Shown here: positions 1 to 9,621 of the stretch, one piece after another
How positions within the stretch are numbered: position 1 is the stretch's first letter
How the letters are laid out: every line of letters begins with the position of its first letter
Source of the DNA: Epiperipatus broadwayi
Taxonomy: Eukaryota; Onychophora; Udeonychophora; Euonychophora; Peripatidae
DNA length: 64,000 bases
Reading direction: 5' to 3'
Assembly (NCBI GenBank): GCA_028023455.1
Contig: JAQFVV010012416.1
Location: 295,001-359,000, forward strand
Notes under the pieces: model-generated
Seen by the model: the letters and a program-made list of their open reading frames with translations, nothing else
What the model was told of the DNA's origin: nothing
The model's database searches: none
Program-made: the position numbers and the translations under genes

Positions 1-9
1 TCTAACATT

Positions 10-67
10 GTTCCTATCCCCAGACTGTTTTTGAGCTATGGTTCTCTTCAGTGAAGAGCTAGGACAC
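10..67 (-). ncRNA. Hammerhead ribozyme, family B, decayed
   Basis: Read on the minus strand: CTGAAGA core, hairpin with CATA loop, then AAAAACAGTC where GAAACCGGTC is expected, followed by TGGGGATAGGAAC closing stem I. The G12 position is A, so it is probably inactive. Recognised by alignment to the intact copy at 34281-34336. Confidence 0.6.
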
Positions 68-366
68 CAGATTCAAAATACCAACTCAAGCTAAGCATTT
101 ATCTAATAGCTACATTTTTATTTTACAAAATTGAAAATGCAAGCTATATAAGTCATGTGATATATGACTTGATTGCTGTTGAGACTTTGGCTGAATTAAA
201 TTGCTAAACCTATTAATATATGATGTATCTGAATTAAGTTCAAATCCATATGATTATTTCTGTTGGAGAACTTAATTTAAAGACATGTAGATGTCTGAAA
301 AATTCATATCTTCTTAAAAGTTAACTATTAGATAAATGCTTAGCTTGAGTTGGTATTTTGACTCTG

Positions 367-424
367 GTGTCTTAGCTCCTCACTGAAGAAAGCCATAGCT
401 CGAAACCTATCTGGGGATGGGGAC
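367..424 (+). ncRNA. Hammerhead ribozyme, family B, partly decayed
   Basis: CTGAAGA at 383-389, short hairpin AGC-CATA-GCT, GAAA at 402-405, ACCTAT as decayed stem III (ACCGGT in the intact copy), cleavage base C411, then TGGGGA pairing with TCCTCA as stem I. The pair closing stem II is an A-C mismatch, so activity is doubtful. Confidence 0.7.
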
Positions 425-432
425 AATCCTAG

Positions 433-2412
433 ATAAAGATTTTGAATGTGTTCTCTTGTAGCATTTATCATAAAAAAAAATTAAAAAATAAGCTTGTTTA
501 AAGGTATTATCATGCTTTTTATTTTACATATTTGTAAATGCAAGCTATATAAAACCTATGTGGTATATATATCTTGATTTTATATATATGTAATGTTATA
601 AAGATTTTTATTGTAAACTAATATGATAAATTTATCGTTTAAATTAATCCCACATTTCTCATTCTAAACGATTATGTACTCTCAAGAAATTTTTAAAAAA
701 AATGTTTATTTTTTTAGTTAGTAGTGTTAGACTTTTTACTAATTCTTTATTTAATTGATAATCACTAAAAATGATTAATTCAATATTTTTTTTAAGAAAA
801 AATTTTTTTTTAAATGTCGAAATAATCATTTTATATGTAGATAAACTGTATTAGGCATTTCAAAAATTAATTTAGAAATCTGTTTTTCATCAAGAGGAAT
901 TTACCAACAAAAGAATTATGTCATAAATGGAATTTAATTATGCATGATTATCTTGATTTAATAAAAAGTCTATTTTAGATGTAATTTAAAGATGTTAATT
1001 TGACTGAATTTGTTTATTGAGAATAAACAATACAAAAAAAGGAAAAGAACTAGTTTTATAATCTTCCTTTTTTTTTACAAGGATGTTAGATTCTTTCATT
1101 GTAAACATTTTTCAAATATTATTATTTTAATAATAAATATATATAAATTTTAAATTAAATATTGGCAGGAAGCTTTCCTTTCAAAAACTGTAAATTCCCT
1201 GCAGTTTTTGTTTTGATTAGGCATTTTTTATACCATAATTTTATCTACTATAATAAATTTGTCTCGAAATTATGTAATTTAGAGCTAAGAGATATTAAAT
1301 ATGTAGTAAAATCTTGAGAATTTCTCTTTCTCTCTCATTTTTAACAATACAATAAATATAAATTTACACACAAAGATAATAAAAATAACACATTACAATG
1401 CCGTCAAAGCCACGTCTTTCCACACAAGATACAGGATTCTGCTCCTGCACACAGCCAGAAATTCCCAACTTTTACTTAAAATTAAAAAATACTACATATA
1501 TTAATTAATTCTGGCATAAAATTATAAAACAGGCATTAAAAATTACCAAAAAAAGTAATACTACACAAGCAAATTAAAAAATATGTATACCACATCTATT
1601 CTACTACTTAAATAATGATAATAACTATAAAAATAATAAATATATTAACTATAAAATGAACAGTAAAGCAAAGAAGAAAGAAAAATACTACATTTATTAA
1701 CTATGGCAGAAAAATAAAAAATGGACAGATCATGAAAGTAAAAACAACTTACGTACATAAGGTTTTTAAAAAATGGAGAGTTAAACCATATATTTATATG
1801 ATGTAATGGCTGCATGTGATCATGATCAAGAAATGTCTAAGTACATTTATTTTGGCTAAAAACAAAAAAAAAATTAGTATACTTTTATTAAAATGTAAGA
1901 AAAAAGATATTAATCTTTTATTAAAATGGAATCAATGATTTGAATTGATTTTTTAAATACTATCCAAAATCCAAATGAAAGCAACAATTTGTATCCATTT
2001 TATATTTTCATACCAGAATTAATATACGTAGTATTTTTTAATTCTAAGTAAAATTTGGGAATTGCTAGCCTTATTGTGATGGCAAAATACTGTACCTTGT
2101 GTGTGTATGTGGGGTCACTTTTATGGCATGAAGTGCCATTTTTTAAAAACTTGCAATTACCTATTTTTATTTAGTATCGTAATTACCACGATGAAACAAA
2201 ACTCTCAACTACCTGTTTTTATTTAGTAACCTAATGTGTTTTTATTATTTTGGGGCACAAATTTAACACTTAAGTTTGTCAAAAATTTCGGTAGTTATGT
2301 TATTTGATGAGATGGCAGAGATTATTTGATGGGATTGCAAAATTAAAAATTTATGGGTGGAACAACGTAGGTGTAAAAAAAAGTAGCAGGTCTAATACAT
2401 AAGTACCATTTT
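433..2412. other. AT-rich stretch without recognisable gene
   Basis: Long A and T runs and short simple repeats only. Apart from the direct repeat of family B inner sequence at about 517-585, I see no coding exon, RNA gene or known repeat end. Confidence 0.5.
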
Positions 2413-2418
2413 GAATTA

Positions 2419-2708
2419 TGCTTGTTAGAGAGTATTTTAAATATTTATTGTACAGTGTTATAGGTTTTAATGTCAAATGTTATACATATATTAAATGAAC
2501 ATAGACTTCTTTTGTTAGCTAATTATTTTTGTATTTAAATTTAGAGCATTCTCTAAACAAGCATAAGTCAAAATTAACGTAGAATAAGCTCCATTTATAT
2601 ATATTGAAGGATGAATAAATGGATACTTTATTTTTGCTTAGTTAGAGAGTATTTTAAATATTTATTGTACAGTGTTATGGGTTTTAATTCAAATGTTATT
2701 TATATATT
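2419..2708. repeat. Pair of about 75-bp direct repeats
   Basis: About 75 bp beginning GCTTGTTAGAGAGTATTTTA at 2420 recurs at 2636-2708 with few changes, a spacing of about 217 bp. A weak inverted match to the start lies at about 2548-2575. The open frame at 2611-2925 runs across repeat DNA and is not a gene. Confidence 0.6.
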
Positions 2709-2754
2709 AGTATATACTGTATATAGTAGAGCTACAAACAATGCAATATATTTT

Positions 2755-2862
2755 TTAAGTGTCATAGCATCAGCTGGGGTGCAAACCCACAACCCGGGCA
2801 ACTGCCTGCAAGTGCAAGGCACTTGCACTGACCTCTCGACCACCAATGCAAGACACAAAATT
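2755..2862 (-). repeat. tRNA-like SINE head, solo
   Basis: On the minus strand this reads GGTGGTCGAGAGGTCAG (A-box like), then GGGTTTGCACCCC (B-box-like T arm), then TGATGCTATGACAC. It matches both arms of the fold-back at 8946-9493. It is a tRNA-derived Pol III promoter module, diverged from a true tRNA. Confidence 0.65.
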
Positions 2863-3474
2863 ATCTGCACTTTGAAATGTATGCAGCATATAATAGTTCA
2901 TGTTTTGTTGATAAACCTTGATTAGAATAGTATACATATTTATTATTGAAATATAAATGTACAAAACATTCCAACATGCTCATATGTATGAATCAGATGT
3001 GTCTTTTATATGTATAGTGTACATAGATATAAAGATTATAGTATAAATAAAAATTTAAATAATAATAATAATAATATCCTTATTAATAATAAATTGAAAG
3101 GACATATTTATATAGATTTTCAAAGTGTGTGTCCATTCACGTATTCACTAAAGCACTAAGGAGAAAAAGAGTATCATTTTTATTTTTAAAATAAATAGCA
3201 AAATGTCTGAATTTCATTATTATTAAATATGCTTTGGGCAAGATTCATTTTCTTTAGAAACATAACACTCTAATTACTTAATTAAAAAAATTAAGATTGC
3301 ACTAATTATTTTAATATTTTTAAATGAATATTAATTTTAAGTATGTTCTAAAATTTGTTACATTTTTATTTGTTTGTTTACAATTTTCTATGGATAGCAT
3401 ATAATCAAAATTATTAAGTTGGAAACAGTGTAGTTGTGACTTCACTGCAAACATTAATTAATGAATTAAATCAC
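2863..3474. other. AT-rich stretch, nothing recognised
   Basis: AT-rich with a short (AAT)n run near 3058-3075. I see no gene or repeat boundary. Confidence 0.5.
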
Positions 3475-3660
3475 TAAACATCACATGATCACCATTCTCA
3501 AGTCCAAGGCTCCTCACTGATAAAATCCACAAGCTAGAAACTAGTCTGAGAATATTGGATGAGTAGGCACTAGATAGGGATTTTATGCACAAGCCTTCTG
3601 ATATCCATAGATTACTCTGGCTTGCACTGAGTGGCACTAAAAGTTTTGCCTGTTTTAATT
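3475..3660 (+). repeat. Family A short element with hammerhead
   Basis: Begins AACATCACATGATCACCATT, carries a hammerhead at 3504-3558 and ends GAGTGGCACTAAAAGTTTTG-CCTGTTTT. Related copies are at 22536-22990, 28880-29146, 61830-62035 and 62734-63530. The terminal sequence is that of the long inverted repeats in the 62734-63206 copy. Non-coding. Confidence 0.75.
3504..3558 (+). ncRNA. Hammerhead ribozyme, family A, core mutated
   Basis: Outer stem CCAA (3504-3507) with TTGG (3555-3558); inner stem TCCTCA with TGAGAA; core CTGATAA (3517-3523), where G8 is A; GAAA at 3537-3540; ACTAGT palindromic stem III; cleavage base C3546. The G8 change predicts loss of activity. Confidence 0.7.
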
Positions 3661-6600
3661 AATGAATTACTTGATAATAAATATGATGTAGACTATTAGA
3701 AAAAAACACAGAAATAAAATAGACTATTTTTCCCTAGGATAGCAAAAGACAAACCAGGAATTTTAAGATTAGGTTGAAATCAGGTCTTTGGTATTGTGAC
3801 AACAATCTCTATTAAGAGCAATAATTCAAACGTAAGCCATTTATGAATTCTAGAATATAAAATTAACCAAATACCAAATATAGTTAATGAGAAGAATAGA
3901 TTGCATACATGGGTGCTTTCTGAAGTCACTTTTATGTTTATATTATTCAATCTAATGACTTAAATTTTAAAGAGAATGAATAGAGTTTTAAACCCAAATT
4001 AATTTAATTTGCATAGCTATAAAAATCAGGAAAATTACAGGTAAATATATGCAAAATAAAATTACCATGTGAATTTTACTGCTAGGCTAAAGTGGCAGAT
4101 TTGGGAGTTAAAGATGTCTGAATCAATCCTGAGATGAGGAAAATAAAAGAAATATGTTTAATTTGTTCAAGTGAGTACACTATTGTGCTCACTCTATATT
4201 TGAGTGAACAATTGTTGCTTGACTTCCTGTGCAAAAATTCATATAATTATTGTAGTGCATAAATGATTAAATAATCCAAAATAATAATTATATTACTTCT
4301 CTTAAAACTTTATACCTGTCATTATAAAACAGTATATATATTGAAGCAATAGGATCTATAGGCCAGATCCATGCTTCACGTTTTTCTAGATTACTAGGCA
4401 AGGATCAAACCTGATCCACGCGTGTCACAATGTTTGTAAAACTTACCGTCTGCCATTTTATCTACATTTAAATTTTAGGCCAGTAAATAAGTTATTAAAG
4501 TATTAATTTTCTCTTCAAATGTTTTATTATAAATATTAGAGGGGCCCAGATATATATATATACGCAAATACATATATATATAGAATTACAGACAGAAACT
4601 TTTATAAAAATCAATATATAAATTTTTAATATGCTATTTTTTTAAGTATTTTATTCTGGAGATTTGCTTTCATGATAAACCCTACTAACATTCAGTAGTG
4701 TTCAAACAAAAGAAAATCTATTAACAAAATGATAATGGATTTTCTAATTAAAGTAAAATTAAAATAGAAAAGATAATTTGAAATATAAATTCCTCAAATC
4801 GACATTTAATTAAAAATAGATTTGAAATAATCAAATCATTGGGTTTATCGGGAGAGTTGATCTCAAGAATATATTACAAATATACTTTAGGTATTCCAAC
4901 ATAGCCAGTTAGCTTGTAGCATATGAAAAAGGGAATTTTTCAAAAAAAGTTGAAAAAGGTATAAAGAGCCAAAGAGAACAATAGAAGCCAGCCAGTCCCT
5001 GTTTTTGTCAGCAATTGCCTAGCAAATCCACATCAGCTAAATTTTTAAAATCATGATAAAATGTTCCTAAGTATGGTAGCAGAGTAGATGGCATCAATCT
5101 GTCCATTTCTCATATCCTAAATATGATCATCAAAATACCATAAGTTGGAGAAACCTCATAAAAATTAACTGCTAAACTGTTGAACTCTTTTATTCAATTC
5201 ATAGCTAGTTATGCCTGTGCAAAAATTCAGTTTTAATTGTGGAATTCCAACTTCCATTCAGACTCATAATAAATTACGTAATATGTTTCCAATTTGTTAT
5301 TTCTAACTGCCTAATTTATTCTTATAAACTTCAGTGACCCAATAATGTAAATCCTGCTAATTGTAATATCTTCTAAAAATGTAATCCCCATAACATAATT
5401 TAAATGTAACTTAATATTCTGTAAAAATATACTTGTCATTACTTAAACTCTAAGGTCTTTGCTCTTTTTCTATCTGTTTTTAAACTTATGCCTCTTAATG
5501 CTAAACTTTCTTCTAATTGCAGTTTAGAAAATATTATTATTAATTACTTAAAATGAAATGAATATATGCCAATTTTTGTTCCATCTCGACAAAAGCTTTA
5601 CTTAAATAAATATTTTGCTGCCTATTTCCCGACCAATGTTTGTCGGTAAATAAAAATAAATAATTCCCTAGCTCTGAACATTTTGGAGTGACCTTTCTTT
5701 TGTTGAGATTAAACCATTTTATATTATTATGTGTTTTTTTTTTTATTTATACGTACACAGTTTAGATGTGAGGAGATGCTAGATTCAAGCATAACGTTTT
5801 ATTTAATTTAATTATTTCATTTTTTTAAAGAATGAAAGGGAGAGGGTTTATATAATTATATTCATGTTAAATAATAGGAGAAAAATAGAATGTCATTTAA
5901 AATGTTAGTGTGATTTTGTGTTGAAGGGAGAGACATGTCATTCATTACAAATATTTGTAATAATAATTAATGCTTATTTTATTCTTGTTTGTCTGATTTT
6001 CGTCAATCTGTATAACATTTGCGTAATCTTTAGCTCAGCACAATTCTATATTTAAATGCTAAAATATATTTTCCAGTATTCGTATTTTGCCTAGCCGGCA
6101 TTTGACTTAATTACTTGTCTTTTGTTTTTTGTGATCACTAGATCAAAGCTAGACCATGTGATAATTTCACTGGCCATGATTTATCAGGATATTAAAGCCA
6201 AAAATGGGAAGAACTGGGGCAAGCAAAACTTAGCTAGCCTTGGCAATTTTCATTTCTTTCACCTGAAATATTTTTAGGTTTGCTAAAGGCACAGACCATT
6301 CTTTCTTTATTTCTTGGCATCATGGGAACAGGGCAGGTAAATTGAGTATATGCTGGTAATGTAATATCGAATGCCGGGATTTGTTCACTTTCCTTTGTAT
6401 GAGCACATTATGGCAGACTGACCATGATCTGATTAATTTATGTATCTTAAATCTTGAAATATTTATGTGTGAATATCGCAATTCATTTATATTTTAAATG
6501 TGTCGCTCTCTCCGACACCAGTTCTTATAGGTTGAGTTAATCATTTCTCTCTTAAAATAAATTCAATTACAAGAAAATTGTTTAAAATGGCTCTTTAAAA

Positions 6601-7018
6601 TATCTATTCTGATATCTCAGACTTGGGCGGGCATCTTCCATAGATCGCTAATCGTGACATTTGTTATATTGGCATATAAACTATACCGCTCTCTTGCCAG
6701 ATGCATAATAAATAACAGAATAGAAATTTGTGTTAAATAATTTATGAAATCAAATCAGAGAATTAGATAAATTATCAAAATGTTTTATTAAATATATATA
6801 TATGAATTTAAGCTATTTGTGTTTCGTCTCTATTCCTTCATTCTAAAATTAGTATTTTCTAATTAATTATCTGATGACTCATGGCTACATACATACCATT
6901 TTATATTTAAATAAATAGATAGTCTAATTAAAGTTAATAATTAGAGTTAGACATACAAATTGGTTGAGGCTCATGCTCCACCGTTGATGCTAGTGGGTCG
7001 GAGTGGGGAAAAGATTAA
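3661..7018. other. Long AT-rich stretch without supported gene
   Basis: Simple repeats such as (TA)n near 4551-4581, A/T runs and unique-looking AT-rich sequence. Slightly more GC-rich spots near 4340-4440 and 6160-6420 have no open frame I would defend. Confidence 0.5.
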
Positions 7019-7190
7019 TTGCTTGCCTCGAAAATGTTGTTAATTAATTTGCAGGTTTAGAGAATGGGTAAACAGGGCAGAATCCATAAGTATTCTTTAT
7101 CTTTGATCTAGCGTATGGTTGAATTCAAGGTACTTTTACCCAGGCTGTGAATCATGTTGAGTTAACATACAAATTCGACCGGTACACTAT
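7019..7190 (+). repeat. Family D interspersed repeat, copy 1
   Basis: About 170 bp ending CATACAAATTCGACCGGTAC then (TA)n. It aligns with 55693-55888: both share a segment like GGTTGAATTCAAGGTACTTT and the terminal ACATACAA-TTC block. It is SINE-like in size, and GGTTGAATTC could be a decayed B box. Class not certain. Confidence 0.55.
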
Positions 7191-7208
7191 ATATATATAT
7201 ATATATAT
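7188..7208. repeat. (TA)n microsatellite
   Basis: Pure AT dinucleotide run directly after family D copy 1. Confidence 0.9.
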
Positions 7209-7544
7209 AAACTGCTCTATTAGAAAACTCACATGTAGACTTATGATCGCTTAAATAAATTTGTTACTATCTATAAAAATCATGGATAGTTATAAATATT
7301 TTTTTATATAAATTGCAGTAACAACAAATCTCTTGTCAAATTCTCTAATCTCTTAAGGTGTAGTTTATAAATAAAAGATATTATTTTAAATTAATGATTA
7401 TTAAAAAAAATTATTATAAGAATACTATATTTGTAAAAATATAAGCTAATATTAGATTATAAAAAACTGCTTTAATGTAAATATATTAGACATTTTTTAC
7501 TAGGGCAGGATCAAGCTTTACTCCTGAAATAGAGATAATCATCC

Positions 7545-8025
7545 TTCATATAAGCATTGTACTTTTATATTTAATTAGGGATGTTAAATATTAGTAAATT
7601 TCCAATCCAAGTCGCAAAAGAAAAACTTTTGAAAATATAAGAATGGCCATCTTCTCTTTTGTACCTACATACAATTCTTGGACTGAGAGCATAAATATAT
7701 TACTTTATTTCCTTTACTTAAATTTCATTTTATTATGTATTAATACAGTGAATTTTGAAATTTACTATGTGTTAATATTAGAAAATATACTTTAATATAA
7801 ATAATCTAGAATTTTTTTACTATCACATTGTCAAACTGTAATTCGGATATGAAGATGATCATTTTTCACACTAGCACAGTACCTTAATATTCAATTAGTG
7901 ATGTTATACAAGAATTGCACTATAATTAAATTAGCTATGTTAAATACTAGTATTTAATATCGCTAATTGAACATTAAAGTATAACACTTGTGTGATAGAT
8001 GATTATCTTCATAGATATAATAAAC
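7545..8025. repeat. Family G, repeated and inverted AT-rich module
   Basis: A module resembling ATCATCCTTCATATAAGCAT followed by TTTAATTAGGGATGTTA occurs at about 7545-7600, diverged at about 7850-7905, and inverted at about 7955-8025. It directly precedes the family C fold-back and may be its outer part. Confidence 0.45.
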
Positions 8026-8353
8026 ACCTCCATACTTCCCCATTCTTTTCAAATTCATATAAGTAAAGATATTTAGTAATAATCATTAGTGTCTTTATCT
8101 GAAATGGATGTCGTCAAAGTTGTGAGTGGAGGAAGTTTGACATTGGTAAATGGAAAAATGTAACAATTTACTCTAGATAAATACTTATCATATAATAAAG
8201 ATATATATGAGAGATAGTGACCTGGGCCAACTGATGAGTGCTGGTTCAGCACGAAATGCATCTTGGGGACATTTGTCTTTTATTATATCTTTATTTATAT
8301 GAATTTGAAAAGAATGGGGAAGTGTGGATGTGTTTATTATATCTATAAAGATA
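8005..8353. repeat. Family C fold-back element with intact hammerhead
   Basis: Arms of about 75 bp: 8005-8075 is the reverse complement of about 8283-8353 (shared core CCCCATTCTTTTCAAATTCA). The interior includes the hammerhead at 8221-8270 and a block at 8073-8168 that recurs at 8480-8576. The minus-strand open frame at 8073-8261 is chance. Confidence 0.75.
8221..8270 (+). ncRNA. Hammerhead ribozyme, family C, core intact
   Basis: Stem I CCAA (8227-8230) with TTGG (8263-8266); CTGATGA at 8231-8237; stem II GTGCTG/CAGCAC with a 3-nt loop at 8238-8252; GAAA at 8253-8256; stem III ATGCAT, self-complementary, 8256-8261; cleavage base C8262. All conserved core positions are present, so cleavage between 8262 and 8263 is predicted. 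Type I topology. Short stem III suggests dimer action. Decayed relatives lie at 15633-15674, 56448-56491 and 60972-61014. Confidence 0.85.
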
Positions 8354-8479
8354 TTACATACGGGACAGAGAAAGGTGAATAACTCCGTGTGTGTGAATTT
8401 AAAAAATCAGATATATTAATCTTTAACTGAGGTTTAAAGTTTATATCTGTGCTAGAGATAATCTCTAGTTTGAAAATGA

Positions 8480-8576
8480 TTAGTAATAATCATTAGCGTA
8501 TTTATCTGAAATGGATGTCGTCAAAGTTGTGAGTGGAGGAAGTTTGACAATGGTAAATGGAAAAATGTAACAATGA
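8480..8576 (+). repeat. Direct copy of the 8073-8168 block
   Basis: About 97 bp around GGATGTCGTCAAAGTTGTGA, nearly identical to the block inside the family C element, repeated about 407 bp downstream. The distance could reflect a tandem unit of roughly 400 bp that has since lost its second ribozyme. Confidence 0.65.
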
Positions 8577-8756
8577 TTTTCTTGATATCAGAAAAAACTG
8601 CTTTGTAAATAAATACCTATTGAAATATGATTCCTGTTTTGCTTGAAACACACACCCATGGTAAAAAATAGGTCTCAGTTGTCAGTGACAAATTTATATA
8701 TACAGTGTTTTCAGGGTATAACAAGAACCTCTGCCATCTATATAGAAGAAATCATT

Positions 8757-8863
8757 TGATCACCATTTCTTAAGCCAATAAACATCACATGATCACCATT
8801 TCTTATGCTTGTTTATGAGTGGCAATACGTATAGAGAGTTTTTGCCTGTTTTAAGAAACCATT
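8757..8863. repeat. Family A terminal sequences, remnant
   Basis: Contains AACATCACATGATCACCATT twice in diverged form, and GAGTGGCAATACGTATAGAG then TTTGCCTGTTTTAAGAA, which are the two ends of family A without the ribozyme between them. Probably an internally deleted copy. Confidence 0.6.
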
Positions 8864-8945
8864 TGCCAACTTTTAGATTTTTACGTATATGTCAGTTTTT
8901 TATCTGCTACTTTTAATAAGTTAATGAAGATAACTATAATTCATT

Positions 8946-9493
8946 GTCAAGCCTTGGTGGTCGAGAGGTCAGCACAGCTGCCTTACAAGCAGTTGTCCCG
9001 GGTTAGCGGGTTCGCTTCCCGGACGATGCTATGACACATGGAAAAAAAAAACTATGATTTATTTACGATAACCAGCCCAAAAAAATGTGTCCAATGCTTT
9101 TGTAGCTATTAGAAACATATGTATTTATTTGGAACCTGTGTAGTATTTTTATTTTTAATAGAGCAATATAAGCTAAATTAGTAAGGATATTCTTTGCCAG
9201 TTTTAAAAGTAATCTAAAATAAAAAAAATCGGTTTCAATAAATACAAAATTCTGCATTGTAAATATAAAAAGAATATTCAAAATAATAAAGTTTTTGATT
9301 AAAGTTTTTTTAATATATTTTATAAGATATAGAAAATGAAAATCATAGAAAGACAAAAAAAAATTGCTTATTTTAAAACAAATGTGCTTTTTTTTCTCAT
9401 GTGTCATAGCATCAGCCGGGAAGCGAACCCGCTAACCTGGGATAATTGCTTGTAAAGCTGCTGTTGCTGACCTCTCGACCACCAATGCTTGAC
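8946..9493. repeat. Fold-back with tRNA-like arms
   Basis: The left arm 8946-9050 and right arm 9388-9493 are reverse complements over about 105 bp with a 337-bp AT-rich middle. The left arm has an A-box-like TGGTCGAGAGG (8958-8968), an anticodon-like arm CTGC/GCAG around a 7-nt loop with TAC at 8984-8986, and a T arm with GGTTCGCTTCC (9009-9019). The D-arm side and acceptor do not fold as a canonical tRNA, so this is a tRNA-derived SINE-type head in inverted pair. The open frame at 9063-9407 is spurious. Confidence 0.7.
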
Positions 9494-9621
9494 AACTGTG
9501 TTTGTTTGTTTTTTCATGTTTATTGTAAATATAAAACAAATAAAATAAAATAACAAAAGTAAAAATAAGTTAATATTTATTATTTTAAATAAAGCAAAAA
9601 ATTAGTCTGATATTTTTATAG

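Larger units (their letters stand above)
1..432. repeat. Family B inverted-repeat element with two hammerhead copies
   Basis: The left arm (about 1-109) is the reverse complement of the right arm (about 325-432), and each arm holds one decayed hammerhead ribozyme. The middle has the superfamily upstream block at 231-250 (GAATTAAGTTCAAATCCATA), 117 nt before the plus-strand ribozyme. The same family is at 34061-34690. There is no coding capacity. The left end may be cut by the window edge. Part of the inner sequence (about 121-175) recurs as a direct repeat at about 517-585. Confidence 0.75.

Noticed and set aside
8946-9050. Functional tRNA-Val (anticodon TAC) gene
   Set aside because: Anticodon and T arms are recognisable but acceptor and D arms do not fold properly and the sequence is repeated in inverted and solo copies, as for a SINE head.
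9063-9407. 114-residue minus-strand frame as a membrane protein
   Set aside because: It is the AT-rich middle of the tRNA-like fold-back; apparent hydrophobicity follows from A/T codons.
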